From Paenibacillus_E sp040812395 (lineage in GTDB: Bacteria; Bacillota; Bacilli; Paenibacillales; NBRC-103111), in NCBI RefSeq assembly GCF_040812395.1, contig NZ_JBFNXH010000012.1, positions 62,001 to 126,000 of the forward strand: a stretch of 64,000 nt of DNA, given 5' to 3'. The translations under genes were made by a program, and so were the position numbers. The notes under the pieces are model-generated. The model saw only the letters and a program-made list of their open reading frames with translations. It was not told the DNA's origin and made no database searches. Of this stretch, positions 36,338 through 45,729 are shown in pieces (positions within the stretch are counted from its first letter, which is position 1; the number at the start of each line of letters is the position of its first letter).

Positions 36338-36480
36338 TCCGCAGGAATTTTCTGGTAGATGGCGAATGCATACATGAGCTCACTCGGTTCGCCGCGGCCT
36401 GCTGGTTAAAGTCGGCCACAGTGCCGAGGCGAGAGACCATATTGGCATTACGCGGCAGATTGTCAAGCAGTAAACTAACC
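36334..36480 (-). pseudogene. C-terminal gene remnant with frameshift
   Basis: On the minus strand the sequence reads NLPRNANMVSRLGTVADFNQ in one frame. It continues as ELMYAFAIYQKIPAD plus stop in another, so a frameshift lies near 36385. Both parts look like protein rather than random translation. No start region is present. Family not recognised. It overlaps the last codons of the kinase gene on the opposite strand. Confidence 0.4.
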
Positions 36481-36504
36481 ACTGACAGAAAGGAAGATTT
36501 CCCG

Positions 36505-36846
36505 ATGAATCCTGAAGTAACGGTTTTTATCGAAGCGGTAAAAGAACCTTGGCAAGGAGAGCTCTGCACGCGCCTTCGCGCGGTCGTCCACCAGGCGATT
36601 CCAGATATACAGGAGCGAGTGCAGTATAAGAAACCCCATTTTTTGAAAAATGGAAAATACGCCGCCGTCATTTCAACGTCCAAAGACGCCGTTAGCTTTA
36701 CAATCTTTAACACAAGTGAACTTGCACTTCCGGAGGGATTGTTCGACGGTCCTCCCGAAAGGAAGACGATTAAGTTACGACAAGGCCAACCGGTTGACAC
36801 GGATCAACTGTCGAGTCTGCTAAGCCAGGCGTCCTCGACGCTATAA
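36505..36846 (+). CDS. DUF1801 (YdhG-like) protein
   Basis: Cytoplasmic protein of 113 residues with the DUF1801 pattern: PWQGELCTRLRAVVHQAIPD, IQERVQYKKPHFLKNGKYAA and a C-terminal region ending in RQGQPVDTDQL. ATG 36505 has AGGAAG 8 nt upstream. Homologues are small iron-chaperone-like or unknown proteins; I assign no activity. It ends at a bidirectional terminator. Confidence 0.8.
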   Translation: MNPEVTVFIEAVKEPWQGELCTRLRAVVHQAIPDIQERVQYKKPHFLKNGKYAAVISTSKDAVSFTIFNTSELALPEGLFDGPPERKTIKLRQGQPVDTDQLSSLLSQASSTL

Positions 36847-36863
36847 TTTCCTGCTAAGAACGG

Positions 36864-36893
36864 AAAAACCGCCACATTCAAATGGCGGTTTTT
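36864..36893. terminator. Bidirectional terminator
   Basis: AAAAACCGCCA and TGGCGGTTTTT form an 11-bp stem with an 8-nt loop between convergent genes. Confidence 0.92.
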
Positions 36894-36902
36894 CATTGCA
36901 TC

Positions 36903-37682
36903 CTACACCCATTCAGGCAAATTCAGCTCTGAACTGGAGCATATCCCTTCACTCAGCGCTTGCCCGCGAATAGCCAGATAAAGCTCAGCCTTGGTTGAAT
37001 TGACATAAGGCAAGACGAACAAGACACCCACGAGCAGCGCGATGCTTCCAAGCAAATACCAGCCGATAAAGGAAAGATCCAGTACGAACATTTTCCACTT
37101 ATGGCCTCGAGTCATCCGGTTGCTTAACTCGACAGCGCGATACGTGCCAATGCCCGGATTATCAGCCAGAATGTAGGGCACCAAACTGTAGGCATAGGAC
37201 TTCACAATACCTGGAACAAGGAAGAGCAGATACCATAAGAAGTTCAGAAAGTCCTTCCACAGCATGGCTTTCACATTCGCCAAATACCTGCCTTGGATAA
37301 AAGCATACCCCAAGTAATCCATTCTCACATCGGATTGCGCAGCCTGTTTGAAATATTGTCTTATACCTACCTCAAGCGGGGCGCACACAAAAACGCGAAA
37401 AGCAATTACGACCAGCGCGACTATAACCGCGATCACAATTCCAAAAGCAATAATAGTTATAAGCGCTCCAGTCGGTATGTCACCGAATCCATCTGTAAAA
37501 TTAGATATCGACGTCGACGAATCGATATGGTTTCCGCCTCGTCCTCCTCCTCCAAAATTGAACGGGCCCGTCGGCAACTCCCCGCTAATAAACGCGAGCA
37601 GCAAACTAACGACCAACGCCTTCCAGTACGACGTTCTCAGCACATGCTTTGCTCTTGCTTTTAACTCCCTACGTGTCCACAT
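36903..37682 (-). CDS. DUF975 family membrane protein
   Basis: Integral membrane protein of 259 residues. The N-terminal WTRRELKARAKHVLRTSYWK segment is the DUF975 hallmark. A Gly-rich loop follows, then four or five helices, with LWYLLFLVPGIVKSYAYSL and a C-terminal NLPEWV. The start has AGGGAGGGG upstream. Function unknown. It is followed on the opposite side by a convergent DUF1801 gene; a small Tubby-like gene lies upstream in the same direction. Confidence 0.85.
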   Translation of the reverse strand: MWTRRELKARAKHVLRTSYWKALVVSLLLAFISGELPTGPFNFGGGGRGGNHIDSSTSISNFTDGFGDIPTGALITIIAFGIVIAVIVALVVIAFRVFVCAPLEVGIRQYFKQAAQSDVRMDYLGYAFIQGRYLANVKAMLWKDFLNFLWYLLFLVPGIVKSYAYSLVPYILADNPGIGTYRAVELSNRMTRGHKWKMFVLDLSFIGWYLLGSIALLVGVLFVLPYVNSTKAELYLAIRGQALSEGICSSSELNLPEWV

Positions 37683-37719
37683 TCCGATAACCGCCCCTCC
37701 CTAACACTGTAAACATACA

Positions 37720-38202
37720 TTAACTCCGCTGCCTTTTCTGAATTTCATGCATGCCCAGAATAACGGCAATCCACTCATAGCTGTCCAATCTGCTGGTGCG
37801 ATTTTCTAGACAATAGGCTGATGCAGCGAACCAACCACTCACTTTTTCAAATGAAGCCGTTACGTTCTCTTGCTCATCGCAGATCTCATATTCACGCGAA
37901 AACGCAGGCGAGGTGATTTCAAATACGCCTCTTCTGTATGCATCGTACTCAAATCGTTTGGACAGGAATGACGTCCTGTATCGGAGCTGACCGCATTCTT
38001 CTCCATCAGGCCCAGTCACAATCCACTTGTTCGATAGCATCGGAAATTTCCCGCCATACAGGTGGCTTCCATTTCTGTCGAACACGTCAAGCGCTGAGCC
38101 GAACGCGCTCCGCAAATCGACCTCTCCAACCCGTTCGTTACTTTCGTTTAAGATGTCTGTCTGCCCCGCATTGAAAAAATGATCACGAAAATATAACCTC
38201 AT
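37720..38202 (-). CDS. LURP-one/Tubby-like fold protein
   Basis: A 160-residue cytoplasmic protein rich in beta strands: FNAGQTDILNESNERVGEVD, LYGGKFPMLSNKWIVTGPDG and YDAYRRGVFEITSPAFSREY. The order of short strand pairs resembles LURP-one-related proteins, which share the Tubby C-terminal fold. That call rests on pattern memory only. No enzyme motif is visible. Confidence 0.55.
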   Translation of the reverse strand: MRLYFRDHFFNAGQTDILNESNERVGEVDLRSAFGSALDVFDRNGSHLYGGKFPMLSNKWIVTGPDGEECGQLRYRTSFLSKRFEYDAYRRGVFEITSPAFSREYEICDEQENVTASFEKVSGWFAASAYCLENRTSRLDSYEWIAVILGMHEIQKRQRS

Positions 38203-38261
38203 CCCATCGCCTCCTGTCCCCCTATCTTACGAAACTGGGAGAAAAAGGTTGCGCTTGCCGA

Positions 38262-39035
38262 TTATATCTCCAGAAACCTCTGAAGTGCCGTTTCCATCTT
38301 ATTTATGTAGGCCTGGTCATCATTAGAACAAAGAAATGTAATGCTTCCTCGCCCCTTTGCACTGAATCCTTCGTCTTTGCTGCTTAATAGTTGAATTAAT
38401 CGATTGACGGTTCCGACGCTTCCATCCACGATATGCATATGACTCGGCAGAATCCTTCTCAGCAAGCTTTTATAGAAAGGGTAGTGCGTGCATCCAAGCA
38501 CAATGGTGCCATATGCGCTCAAATCATACTTGGCTAATTTGCCATGAAAATAATCGATGATCGCCGGTCCGTCAAAGTCTAAATGCTCGCAGAACTCAAC
38601 TAGTTCCGGGAGAGGCAAAGAGTCAACGAGATAATGATCGTCAATTCGCGAGACTAGCTCCGTATATTTAGACTGTTTCAAGGTTAGCGGCGTGGCAAGC
38701 ACCAGCACTCTTTTCCCCGTGGAGCGATTCATCTCAAGTGCTGGCTTCACAGCGGGCTCCATGCCGACAATGGGGATGTCATACTTGTTTCTTAGTTCTG
38801 ATACCGCTATGCTCGTTGCTGTATTACAGGCAATAACAAGCGCTTTTACCTCTTCCTTAATAATGCGTTCAACGGATTGGTTCACATAGGTAAAAACATC
38901 TTCCTTCGATTTTGAACCATAAGGAACATGGAGCGTATCCGCGAAATATATAAAATCCTCATTGGGCAATTGTTTCATCGCTTCAGCTAATACCGTAATG
39001 CCGCCTATCCCAGAATCAAAAAAAGCTATTCTCAT
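38262..39035 (-). CDS. murI: Glutamate racemase
   Basis: Interconverts L- and D-glutamate for peptidoglycan (and sometimes poly-gamma-glutamate). The protein has 257 residues. It has DSGIGG at 7-12, first catalytic Cys70 in VIACNTATS and second catalytic Cys near 180 in IVLGCTHYPFY. ATG 39035 is used because AAGGTG, which would be an alternative GTG start, is its ribosome site. It appears monocistronic. Confidence 0.95.
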   Translation of the reverse strand: MRIAFFDSGIGGITVLAEAMKQLPNEDFIYFADTLHVPYGSKSKEDVFTYVNQSVERIIKEEVKALVIACNTATSIAVSELRNKYDIPIVGMEPAVKPALEMNRSTGKRVLVLATPLTLKQSKYTELVSRIDDHYLVDSLPLPELVEFCEHLDFDGPAIIDYFHGKLAKYDLSAYGTIVLGCTHYPFYKSLLRRILPSHMHIVDGSVGTVNRLIQLLSSKDEGFSAKGRGSITFLCSNDDQAYINKMETALQRFLEI

Positions 39036-39164
39036 TACTTTCACCTTTTAGTTGTTATTTGTTCTACTTATCATTGTATCCAAAATGAGGAGCATAGCAA
39101 GGACTAGTCCATCTGCTTGTCTCATCTGCCGCACAGGATCAGATCTGATTCCACTGGATCAAAA

Positions 39165-39204
39165 AAGCCTAATCAGGCAGCAGCGATGCTGTCTGATTAG
39201 GCTT
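39165..39204 (-). terminator. Terminator of the germination receptor operon
   Basis: AAGCCTAATCAGGCAG pairs with CTGTCTGATTAGGCTT (one G-U pair) and is followed on the minus strand by TTTTTT. Confidence 0.92.
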
Positions 39205-39234
39205 GGATCCATACCCAACCACAGATAGGTTAGT

Positions 39235-40383
39235 TCAATTTGCTCTTCCTTTGTATTTGCCGGTGTGGCGTAAATTCACTTTGACGTCAACACGATCGAG
39301 CGACTCGGCATTCAAGATGAAATCATCGCGACCGTGCAGTTCATGCCACTTTTGGGGATATTTACGGTACAGCCGTTCACACAATTGCAGCACGTCGATA
39401 TGCTTGCCCAGCCCTATTTCGAAAGTGCTTCTAATCTGATCCTCAATCACTTGAGCTGCTTGCTTCTCCATATCTTCCTTCGTGATGTCGCTAACCAGTT
39501 CATCCAAATAGGAGTTAATGTGTAAGGTAATATTGTAGTACACTTGACCATCCCTAATGATCGGCAATATACGCGATTTCGGTTTGAGCATGACAATTGC
39601 TGCGACTGGTGCTCTCGTGTCTGGAATGTGGATAGGGGAACGCTGCAATTTTTCTTGCAGCCACCGGAATCCTTCAAGCTCTTTCTCTGACATCCATCCC
39701 AGAAACTTGTCGTTATGAAAATAATAAGCTCCGTCGATCCTGAACATTGATTTCGCTTGTTTATCTTCGGTCCATGACTCCTTATCAAAGGAAATCGAAG
39801 GAAGCATAGCGGACTGCCCTGCTTCATTCGATTGTGCAATCAGTTTGAAGCCGTAAAGCGGCATGATGTACGAGCGTTGGGAATAAATCTGCGAAGGATT
39901 GTCCAAAAGGGAATCTAACGGCGAGAAATTTAGAATGGATTTCTGTACAAATAAGTCACGCAGCGGCTCTTTTGTGCCAAACAACAAGACATTATACCGA
40001 ATTTCACGATAACGGTTCATCATATCGTAAGCTTCTTTGACTCTTTGACCATTTTTCAGAAATCGTTCACTGCAAACGACCGCTTTCACGTGCCCCCAAA
40101 ACACGCGCAGCTGAGAGGTGGAGTAAATCGCATTAAACGATTCCGTAACCGTGATGCCTTCCCCTTTCCCAATCCATGCGGGGACATTTTTCCCTATTTG
40201 CGACGACTCGCTTTTGGCTACATTCACAAAGTTAAGAATCTGCACATAGCTGATATATTTCCCGTTCTCATAGTCTAGTCCGACCGCGGTGACATACGCC
40301 ATCGTTTGGATATCTTTGGAGTTCCAACACCCGCTTAGCAGAAAGAGGCAGGCAGTAACAATTATAAGACTGGCTTTCCTCAT
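39235..40383 (-). CDS. Spore germination receptor C-subunit lipoprotein (GerAC/GerKC family)
   Basis: Lipoprotein of 382 residues anchored in the spore inner membrane as the C-subunit of a germinant receptor. Lipobox is LLSGCWNSKDI (the CWN/D start is typical). Family motifs include MAYVTAVGLDYENGKYISY and GKGEGITVTESFNAI, with a C-terminal domain (LVSDITKEDMEKQAAQVIE, LYRKYPQKWHEL). Its ATG overlaps the A-subunit stop by 4 nt. Confidence 0.93.
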   Translation of the reverse strand: MRKASLIIVTACLFLLSGCWNSKDIQTMAYVTAVGLDYENGKYISYVQILNFVNVAKSESSQIGKNVPAWIGKGEGITVTESFNAIYSTSQLRVFWGHVKAVVCSERFLKNGQRVKEAYDMMNRYREIRYNVLLFGTKEPLRDLFVQKSILNFSPLDSLLDNPSQIYSQRSYIMPLYGFKLIAQSNEAGQSAMLPSISFDKESWTEDKQAKSMFRIDGAYYFHNDKFLGWMSEKELEGFRWLQEKLQRSPIHIPDTRAPVAAIVMLKPKSRILPIIRDGQVYYNITLHINSYLDELVSDITKEDMEKQAAQVIEDQIRSTFEIGLGKHIDVLQLCERLYRKYPQKWHELHGRDDFILNAESLDRVDVKVNLRHTGKYKGRAN

Positions 40384-41864
40384 TCGGCATCTTTCCCTGC
40401 ATGATCTGGATCGCCCGTATGCAGAACTTCCGGACGATTTTGCATTTTACTCCAGGGGAACCTTAAAAAGCTCCTTAGCAAGTCTTTGTAAATAGGCGGA
40501 GACAACGGGGACAAATAAGGAATGCCAAATGATTTGAGTCTGGACATATGGAAAATCAACAAAATCAACCCTAAAATGAGCCCGTACATACCAACGACCG
40601 AGGAGGCAAGAAAAATAAGCAACCGGATCACACTGACGACAGTGCCCAAGGTCTGATTGACAAGCGTAACGCCCATCACTGCAGTAATCGCTCCGACCAC
40701 GACGACAGAAGGCGAAACCAACCCCGCGCGTATAGAGGCGTCCCCAATGACCAACCCGCCAATGACCGTTAAGGTTTGGCCGATTGAGCTCGGCAAGCGG
40801 ACCCCTGCTTCCCGGAAAATTTCCAGCAGCAACAGCAAAGTAAACATTTCCATTTGAGCGGATAATGGCAGGCCAATACGCGCCACCGATATCGTCGCCA
40901 TGAGCCGAAATGGAATTTCATCCTGATGGAACGCGGTGAGGGCCACCCAGAAGCCTGGCAGGAGAATGGAACACCAAAAACTGAAGAAACGGATCAAACG
41001 TGCGAACGAAACGTATTGAAAACCGAAATGGATGTCTTCAGGCGATTTCAAAATAAGCGAGAAAGTTGCCGGCGCCATTAGTATGAGCGGATTGCCATCC
41101 ACCAGAATAATAAATCTCCCGGAAAGTAAGCAATTGACTGCATAATCGGGACGGCCTGAGAAGTCAATTAAGGGAAAAAGCGCATATTTCGAGTCGGCTA
41201 GCGCTTCCTCCAACTGGCTGATGCTGTAGATGCCATCGACATCGATTTTGTCCAGTCGAGCACGAACATCAGCCAAGATATCAGGAGCCAGAATGTCCCG
41301 GATATACATGAGTCCGACTTTCGTCCTCGTTCTACGCCCGAGAATGGTCGTTTCGCAGCATAACGAATTGCTGCGAATTCGTTTGCGGATCAAGGCAATG
41401 TTCGTCGCCAAATCTTCTACGAATCCATCCTTTGGACCTTTAATAGAAATCTCAATGCTTGATTCCTCTGGCGAGCGCTGCGGCCGATTGCAGATGTTCA
41501 GCTTATACATCGCATCCGACTCCAGGAAAACGAGAAGAAGATCCCCTTGAAAGACGGCGTCCGTCATTTCTTCCTCCGCTACTGCGCCTTCTAAAGAAAT
41601 GAGCGGTAACGCACCAAGCACATACCCGTTCTGCAAATATTCGAAACCAGTCTCCCGATAGACGGTATTCAGCTCCGGGAGGACGAGTCGCCCTATTTGA
41701 ATCGTATCGCATAGACCTTCTGCATAGACCATCAGAACCTTCGACGACGGATCATCTTCATCAAAGTAATACAGCTGAATTTGCACATCGGAGCAATCCG
41801 CGAATAAATGCCGCAGCATTTCCTCCGTCGTTATGTTGCCAGATACAATCCGGGTTTCATTCAT
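40380..41864 (-). CDS. Spore germination receptor A-subunit (GerAA family)
   Basis: Membrane protein of 494 residues. A soluble N-terminal half (about 1-240) is followed by several helices, with family motifs GRFIILVDGNPLILMAPATF, PSSIGQTLTVIGGLVIGDAS and VVVGAITAVMGVTLVNQTLG. Germinant receptors respond to amino acids, sugars or nucleosides; specificity is not readable here. It overlaps both neighbours by 4 nt, giving a tightly coupled operon in the order B-A-C. Confidence 0.95.
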   Translation of the reverse strand: MNETRIVSGNITTEEMLRHLFADCSDVQIQLYYFDEDDPSSKVLMVYAEGLCDTIQIGRLVLPELNTVYRETGFEYLQNGYVLGALPLISLEGAVAEEEMTDAVFQGDLLLVFLESDAMYKLNICNRPQRSPEESSIEISIKGPKDGFVEDLATNIALIRKRIRSNSLCCETTILGRRTRTKVGLMYIRDILAPDILADVRARLDKIDVDGIYSISQLEEALADSKYALFPLIDFSGRPDYAVNCLLSGRFIILVDGNPLILMAPATFSLILKSPEDIHFGFQYVSFARLIRFFSFWCSILLPGFWVALTAFHQDEIPFRLMATISVARIGLPLSAQMEMFTLLLLLEIFREAGVRLPSSIGQTLTVIGGLVIGDASIRAGLVSPSVVVVGAITAVMGVTLVNQTLGTVVSVIRLLIFLASSVVGMYGLILGLILLIFHMSRLKSFGIPYLSPLSPPIYKDLLRSFLRFPWSKMQNRPEVLHTGDPDHAGKDAE

Positions 41865-42979
41865 GCTGCTCCCTCCTTGGCGGGTTTGGCAAAGAAAGCA
41901 ATTACAGCCAAAACACCTGTCAGGATCAAGGTGGTAATCAAGGAAACGGGAAAATAAACTTTATACATCCACAAATAAAACGTATTCTGATCCGTAAAAA
42001 TGATGGCTAACACAATGTAGCTTAGTGTAATCATCAGAACGAACCGGCCTCGCCATTTTACTTCCTTAAATGGCAACAGCTCGGCTAATAAAAACTGAGC
42101 AAGAGAGATTCGAATCGTTGCTCCGGACAACCATTGAAAAACCGACAAGAAGTCGACATGCTCGATATAGGAGCCGATTTTCACAAGACGCCATTGCTCG
42201 TAGGGAGACACCATCTGTTTGGCCGCTTCTTTGGGTCCGAATTCCGTGATCGCTCCGATAAGCGGGCCTAGTGTAATGTACACCAGAATCATGCCTAGCA
42301 GCATCATTTGCCATACCCGAACTTTCGATTTCAACCTATGCTGCATGAGCAGCATCAGCGTAATTTCTACAAAAGCTCCACCTGCATAAACGATACCATT
42401 CAAGGCCGGCTTCCATCCGGATTCAAGAAAGGGTTTAAGAAGCGCATAGTCTTTCTCCGGCATATTTGAAATCGAGGCAAAAAAGCCGAGGCAAACAACG
42501 GCGGGAAGCAGGATGCCCGCACCAATTGTAATGGTATGCAGTCCTTTTCGGGCCGAGTAATAGCAAATAATGACCAGCGTAATAATCAATACGTATTGCG
42601 GGGTCGCAGGCAAATAGTTCGTAACCGTCCAGATCGCCGTATGAACGACCGTCATGCCGCCAATCAAATACAATTCCAGGCAGATCGGCACAAGGATCAG
42701 CCAAGCCACAATGGGGCTCGTTTGGTTGGCCAGCCATGTATGCAGCTTTTGTTGGCCTGATTTTTTCATAATATAGAAAAGAAGCGCGCACCAAGGCATA
42801 TATAGGACAGCCGTAATAAGAACAGATATCCACGCATCTCTGCCGGATGCATCCAGAATGAGAGGATTCACAATCACATGGCTGGTCAAACCATTGAACA
42901 GCATCATCACCATAATGATTTGCAGCATGCTGATTTTACCTTTTGTTTCATCCATATCGGTTTCCCCATTTGCATTCAT
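41861..42979 (-). CDS. Spore germination receptor B-subunit (GerAB family permease-like)
   Basis: Polytopic membrane protein of 372 residues of the amino acid permease superfamily, first gene of the receptor operon. It has ten predicted helices, starting at ISMLQIIMVMMLFNGLTSHV, with LGFFASISNMPEKDYALLKP in the middle. The start may be ATG 42979, or ATG 42955 with GGGGAA upstream; neither ribosome site is strong. SigG control would be expected, but no clear promoter was assigned. Confidence 0.93.
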   Translation of the reverse strand: MNANGETDMDETKGKISMLQIIMVMMLFNGLTSHVIVNPLILDASGRDAWISVLITAVLYMPWCALLFYIMKKSGQQKLHTWLANQTSPIVAWLILVPICLELYLIGGMTVVHTAIWTVTNYLPATPQYVLIITLVIICYYSARKGLHTITIGAGILLPAVVCLGFFASISNMPEKDYALLKPFLESGWKPALNGIVYAGGAFVEITLMLLMQHRLKSKVRVWQMMLLGMILVYITLGPLIGAITEFGPKEAAKQMVSPYEQWRLVKIGSYIEHVDFLSVFQWLSGATIRISLAQFLLAELLPFKEVKWRGRFVLMITLSYIVLAIIFTDQNTFYLWMYKVYFPVSLITTLILTGVLAVIAFFAKPAKEGAA

Positions 42980-43084
42980 GAATTGCGAACTATTAAAAAA
43001 AGGATCATTTTGTAATTTATCCCTTTCTGATAATTGTTATTCATTAGGGGTGGCGTGTATGGCGGCATATGCCGTGGAATATGA

Positions 43085-43109
43085 AAAAGGATACCCACGA
43101 CGGGTACCC
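43085..43109 (-). terminator. Terminator of the small acidic protein gene
   Basis: On the minus strand GGGTACCC GTCGT GGGTATCC is followed by TTTTTC; one G-U pair in the stem. Confidence 0.75.
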
Positions 43110-43126
43110 TGATCTTTCTGATCTTT

Positions 43127-43405
43127 CTAATCCATATAACCCGCTAAACCGTTTTTCATCAGATAGTCCATCTCTGTTTCCAGAATAGTATCGACCGTAA
43201 GCTCGTCCAATTTCACATCGGGCCTGCTCAGGATATAGTCCAGAAGCTCGTCGCTATCGATGTCGACTTCACCTTTCGCATCCGTCGGAGCCTTATTAAT
43301 AAAGGCTTGTTCATGTTTTAATACGAGGGCGATGCTTTTCGCATCCACTTTGGTTTTATCGGCAATATACTGCAAAAGCTCTTGTTCATTGAGTTGCTCG
43401 CTCAT
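43127..43405 (-). CDS. Small acidic protein of unknown function
   Basis: A 92-residue soluble, acidic, helix-rich protein (ELLQYIADKTKVDAKSIALV, DIDSDELLDYILSRPDVKLD). AGGAGATG lies 8 nt before the ATG and a terminator follows, so expression is credible. The two LLQYIADKTK/LLDYILSRPD segments look like a weak internal duplication. No family recognised. Confidence 0.75.
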   Translation of the reverse strand: MSEQLNEQELLQYIADKTKVDAKSIALVLKHEQAFINKAPTDAKGEVDIDSDELLDYILSRPDVKLDELTVDTILETEMDYLMKNGLAGYMD

Positions 43406-43519
43406 TCGTTGTCATCTCCTATTTGTTTCTGTGATCATTGTACCACAAGGCGACCACATTTTGCCCAGAGCTGAAACTCATTGATCCGTACACCTGCAAT
43501 CAAAAATCCAATTCCCCGC

Positions 43520-44959
43520 TCACCTCGTCAGCGCTTTCCCCACAATCACGGAAGGCTCCTCGCCGCCGAACGAAACGTTAGGACGCACCAGAAGCTCAAC
43601 GCCTCCTTGATCAAACGTGCACACCATCGTAATGCAAAATGGCGTCTCCACATATCTTAATGTCAGCTCAAGCGTATTCGTATCCTGCCAAGTGGCTGAA
43701 CCCAAGGCTGGTTCTTCCGCTTTCATGCCTATGGAGCACATGCCTGAGTGCCATTGATTTCTTCCGAAGATGACGGTATGTTTGCTATCCTCATAGTCCA
43801 GCGTAAGAATCACGTACTCTTCGGTAAATTGAAAGAAACTTGTACGTAGCTTACTATCATTGTCCGCCAGCTCGTACTGTATGCCTGAAATGTCATTTTC
43901 CAGTAGAGAGGCTGCATGCGCTTTGGGCGGATCGAGGTGAAGTCCGCGCAGTTGATGGCCGAGCGACTCAGCCGCTTCACGGTCTGGCGGCAGCTCCTCC
44001 GATTTCATCGCAGGCAGCAATTGCTCCCATATGACCTTAAGGATCGCCCCCGTATCGTTCACGCCAGAGGTGATCGCGATGACAGCGTCCTGCTCCGGCA
44101 TGACGATGCAGTATTGCCCGAAAGCGCCATCTCCCCGGTAAGCGCCATGCTGGCAGCGCCAAAATTGATAGCCATATCCTTGTTGCCAGTCGTTGTCCGC
44201 TTCAACGCCATTTTCAATTTGCTTCGATGTCGCTTCTTCGATCCACGAGGAAGGAACGATTTGCATGCCTTGCCACTGCCCTTTTTGCAAATAGAGCTGC
44301 CCGAATTTGGCAATGTCCTCGGTCGTGATCTTCATCCCCCAGCCGCCCATGGTGATGCCCCGCGGGCAGCTTCCCCAAGTCGCTCCCTCGATCCCTAGAG
44401 GCTCAAGGAGCCGTGGCTGGAGGTACTCAAGCAATGTCATCCCCGTTACTTTCTGCAAAATGGCCGAAAGCAAATAGGTCGCCCCGCTGTTATACGCGAA
44501 ATGCGTGCCAGGCTCATGCTCGACCGGAAGCTCTAGAAGATTGCGAACATAGTTGTCCGATTGCTGCATCTTGGCGCTTGTATCCTCAGCGTGCCCAGTG
44601 CCCATGACGAGCAAATCGCGAATCGTCATAGAGGCCAAATGGGATGAAATCTCAGCAGGCGCATCCTCCGGAAAAAACGATACGACCCGATCCTGTACAG
44701 AGATCCTACCCTCTTGTACTAACAAGCCGATCGCAGTTGACGTAAAGCTTTTGCTGAGTGAAAACAGCATATGAGGCCGTTCCGGCGCATAGGGTGCCCA
44801 CCAGCCTTCCGAGATCACATGTCCATGACGAACAAGCATAAAGCTGTGAAGCTCCAAGCCACGACGTTCCATGTCTTGCAAACAACGTGCAATCGCTTCT
44901 GCTGCAATCCCTTGGCTTTCGGGTAAGCTTCTCGGAAAGATTGAATTCGCTTTCATCAT
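43520..44959 (-). CDS. Serine hydrolase, beta-lactamase/penicillin-binding-protein class C fold
   Basis: A 479-residue protein with no signal peptide. The SxxK motif is SLSK in MLFSLSKSFTSTAIG (near 68), the second-motif Tyr is in HFAYNSGATYLLSAIL and a late GDGAFGQYCIV segment follows. It continues with a beta-rich C-terminal domain of about 130 residues. Such proteins include esterases and D-aminopeptidases; the cytoplasmic location argues against a role in penicillin resistance. Substrate unknown. Confidence 0.88.
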   Translation of the reverse strand: MMKANSIFPRSLPESQGIAAEAIARCLQDMERRGLELHSFMLVRHGHVISEGWWAPYAPERPHMLFSLSKSFTSTAIGLLVQEGRISVQDRVVSFFPEDAPAEISSHLASMTIRDLLVMGTGHAEDTSAKMQQSDNYVRNLLELPVEHEPGTHFAYNSGATYLLSAILQKVTGMTLLEYLQPRLLEPLGIEGATWGSCPRGITMGGWGMKITTEDIAKFGQLYLQKGQWQGMQIVPSSWIEEATSKQIENGVEADNDWQQGYGYQFWRCQHGAYRGDGAFGQYCIVMPEQDAVIAITSGVNDTGAILKVIWEQLLPAMKSEELPPDREAAESLGHQLRGLHLDPPKAHAASLLENDISGIQYELADNDSKLRTSFFQFTEEYVILTLDYEDSKHTVIFGRNQWHSGMCSIGMKAEEPALGSATWQDTNTLELTLRYVETPFCITMVCTFDQGGVELLVRPNVSFGGEEPSVIVGKALTR

Positions 44960-45086
44960 TACACCTCAGCGCCCTAAAATTTGTAAAATAATAGCACTAT
45001 TATAACACTTGCCGGCAAGCTTTTTACGCATAGGACAAATTCTTTCGCGCATAGACTTATAAACAACTAATCCAAGAGGTGATCAC

Positions 45087-45218
45087 ATGGTGAATGAAAC
45101 AATGACGCTTGGACAATTCATGGATCGGCCGCAAAAACTTAGTCGTCGGTCTGTATTGTTTCTTCGAATCCCAGGCGGTAAAACAACTGCTAAGCTTATT
45201 CGCTACGTGTTTACCTGA
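45087..45218 (+). CDS. Possible 43-residue peptide gene
   Basis: An AGAGGTGATC ribosome site precedes ATG 45087. The peptide begins MVNETMTLGQFMDRPQKLSR and ends RYVFT; it is basic, with no signal peptide. It is too short for composition tests and I know no family. A long-loop hairpin 36 nt downstream could end the transcript. Confidence 0.35.
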   Translation: MVNETMTLGQFMDRPQKLSRRSVLFLRIPGGKTTAKLIRYVFT

Positions 45219-45253
45219 GCCACATCTTTTCATCCATATGAGTTCCATACAAA

Positions 45254-45294
45254 AAGCTTAGTCCATGTACCTTGACGGTCATAAGACTAAGCTT
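45254..45294 (+). terminator. Hairpin, possible terminator
   Basis: AAGCTTAGTC and GACTAAGCTT form a 10-bp stem around a 21-nt loop, followed by ATTTCATTTTC. Weak T tract, long loop. Confidence 0.45.
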
Positions 45295-45382
45295 ATTTCA
45301 TTTTCTCCACTGCGTGGTTGCGCTTAATGACACAAATCTCCCTAGATTGTATCTTTTAGGACTGACCGTGGAGGTGGAAATG

Positions 45383-45688
45383 ATGGACCATACTCATAGC
45401 GACCATCATCATGGTCATGACCATGAACATAAACATCGCAAACAAATCGTAAATCGGTTGTCAAGAATCGAGGGGCATCTGCGCGCGGTAAAGGAAATGA
45501 CTGTTGATGGACGGGACTGCTCAGAGATTCTGCTACAAATCGCAGCAGTTCGGAAAGCTCTGGACAACGCGGCCAAGCTGTTATTAAAAGATCATTTGGA
45601 GAGCTGCGTTTTGGATGCAGGCCCGGGTGAAGATCGCGCGAAGATATTGAATGATCTCAACAAGGCACTGGATCATTATATCCGCTAA
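45383..45688 (+). CDS. His-rich CsoR/FrmR-family metal-sensing repressor
   Basis: DNA-binding all-helical repressor of 101 residues. The core matches the CsoR family (RLSRIEGHLRAVKEMTVDGR, ILLQIAAVRKALDNAAKLLL). Metal ligands follow the Cys-His-Cys pattern of copper-type CsoR: Cys46, His71, Cys75. The N-terminal tail MDHTHSDHHHGHDHEHKHRK is unusually rich in His, as in nickel/cobalt sensors. ATG 45383 is 8 nt after GGAGG; ATG 45380 is equally in frame. A MATE pump gene follows 41 nt later, so metal-dependent control of that transcript is likely. Confidence 0.88.
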   Translation: MDHTHSDHHHGHDHEHKHRKQIVNRLSRIEGHLRAVKEMTVDGRDCSEILLQIAAVRKALDNAAKLLLKDHLESCVLDAGPGEDRAKILNDLNKALDHYIR

Positions 45689-45729
45689 TTGCAACTCAGA
45701 CCCAAACCTATACTGAGGTGGAAAGACAA

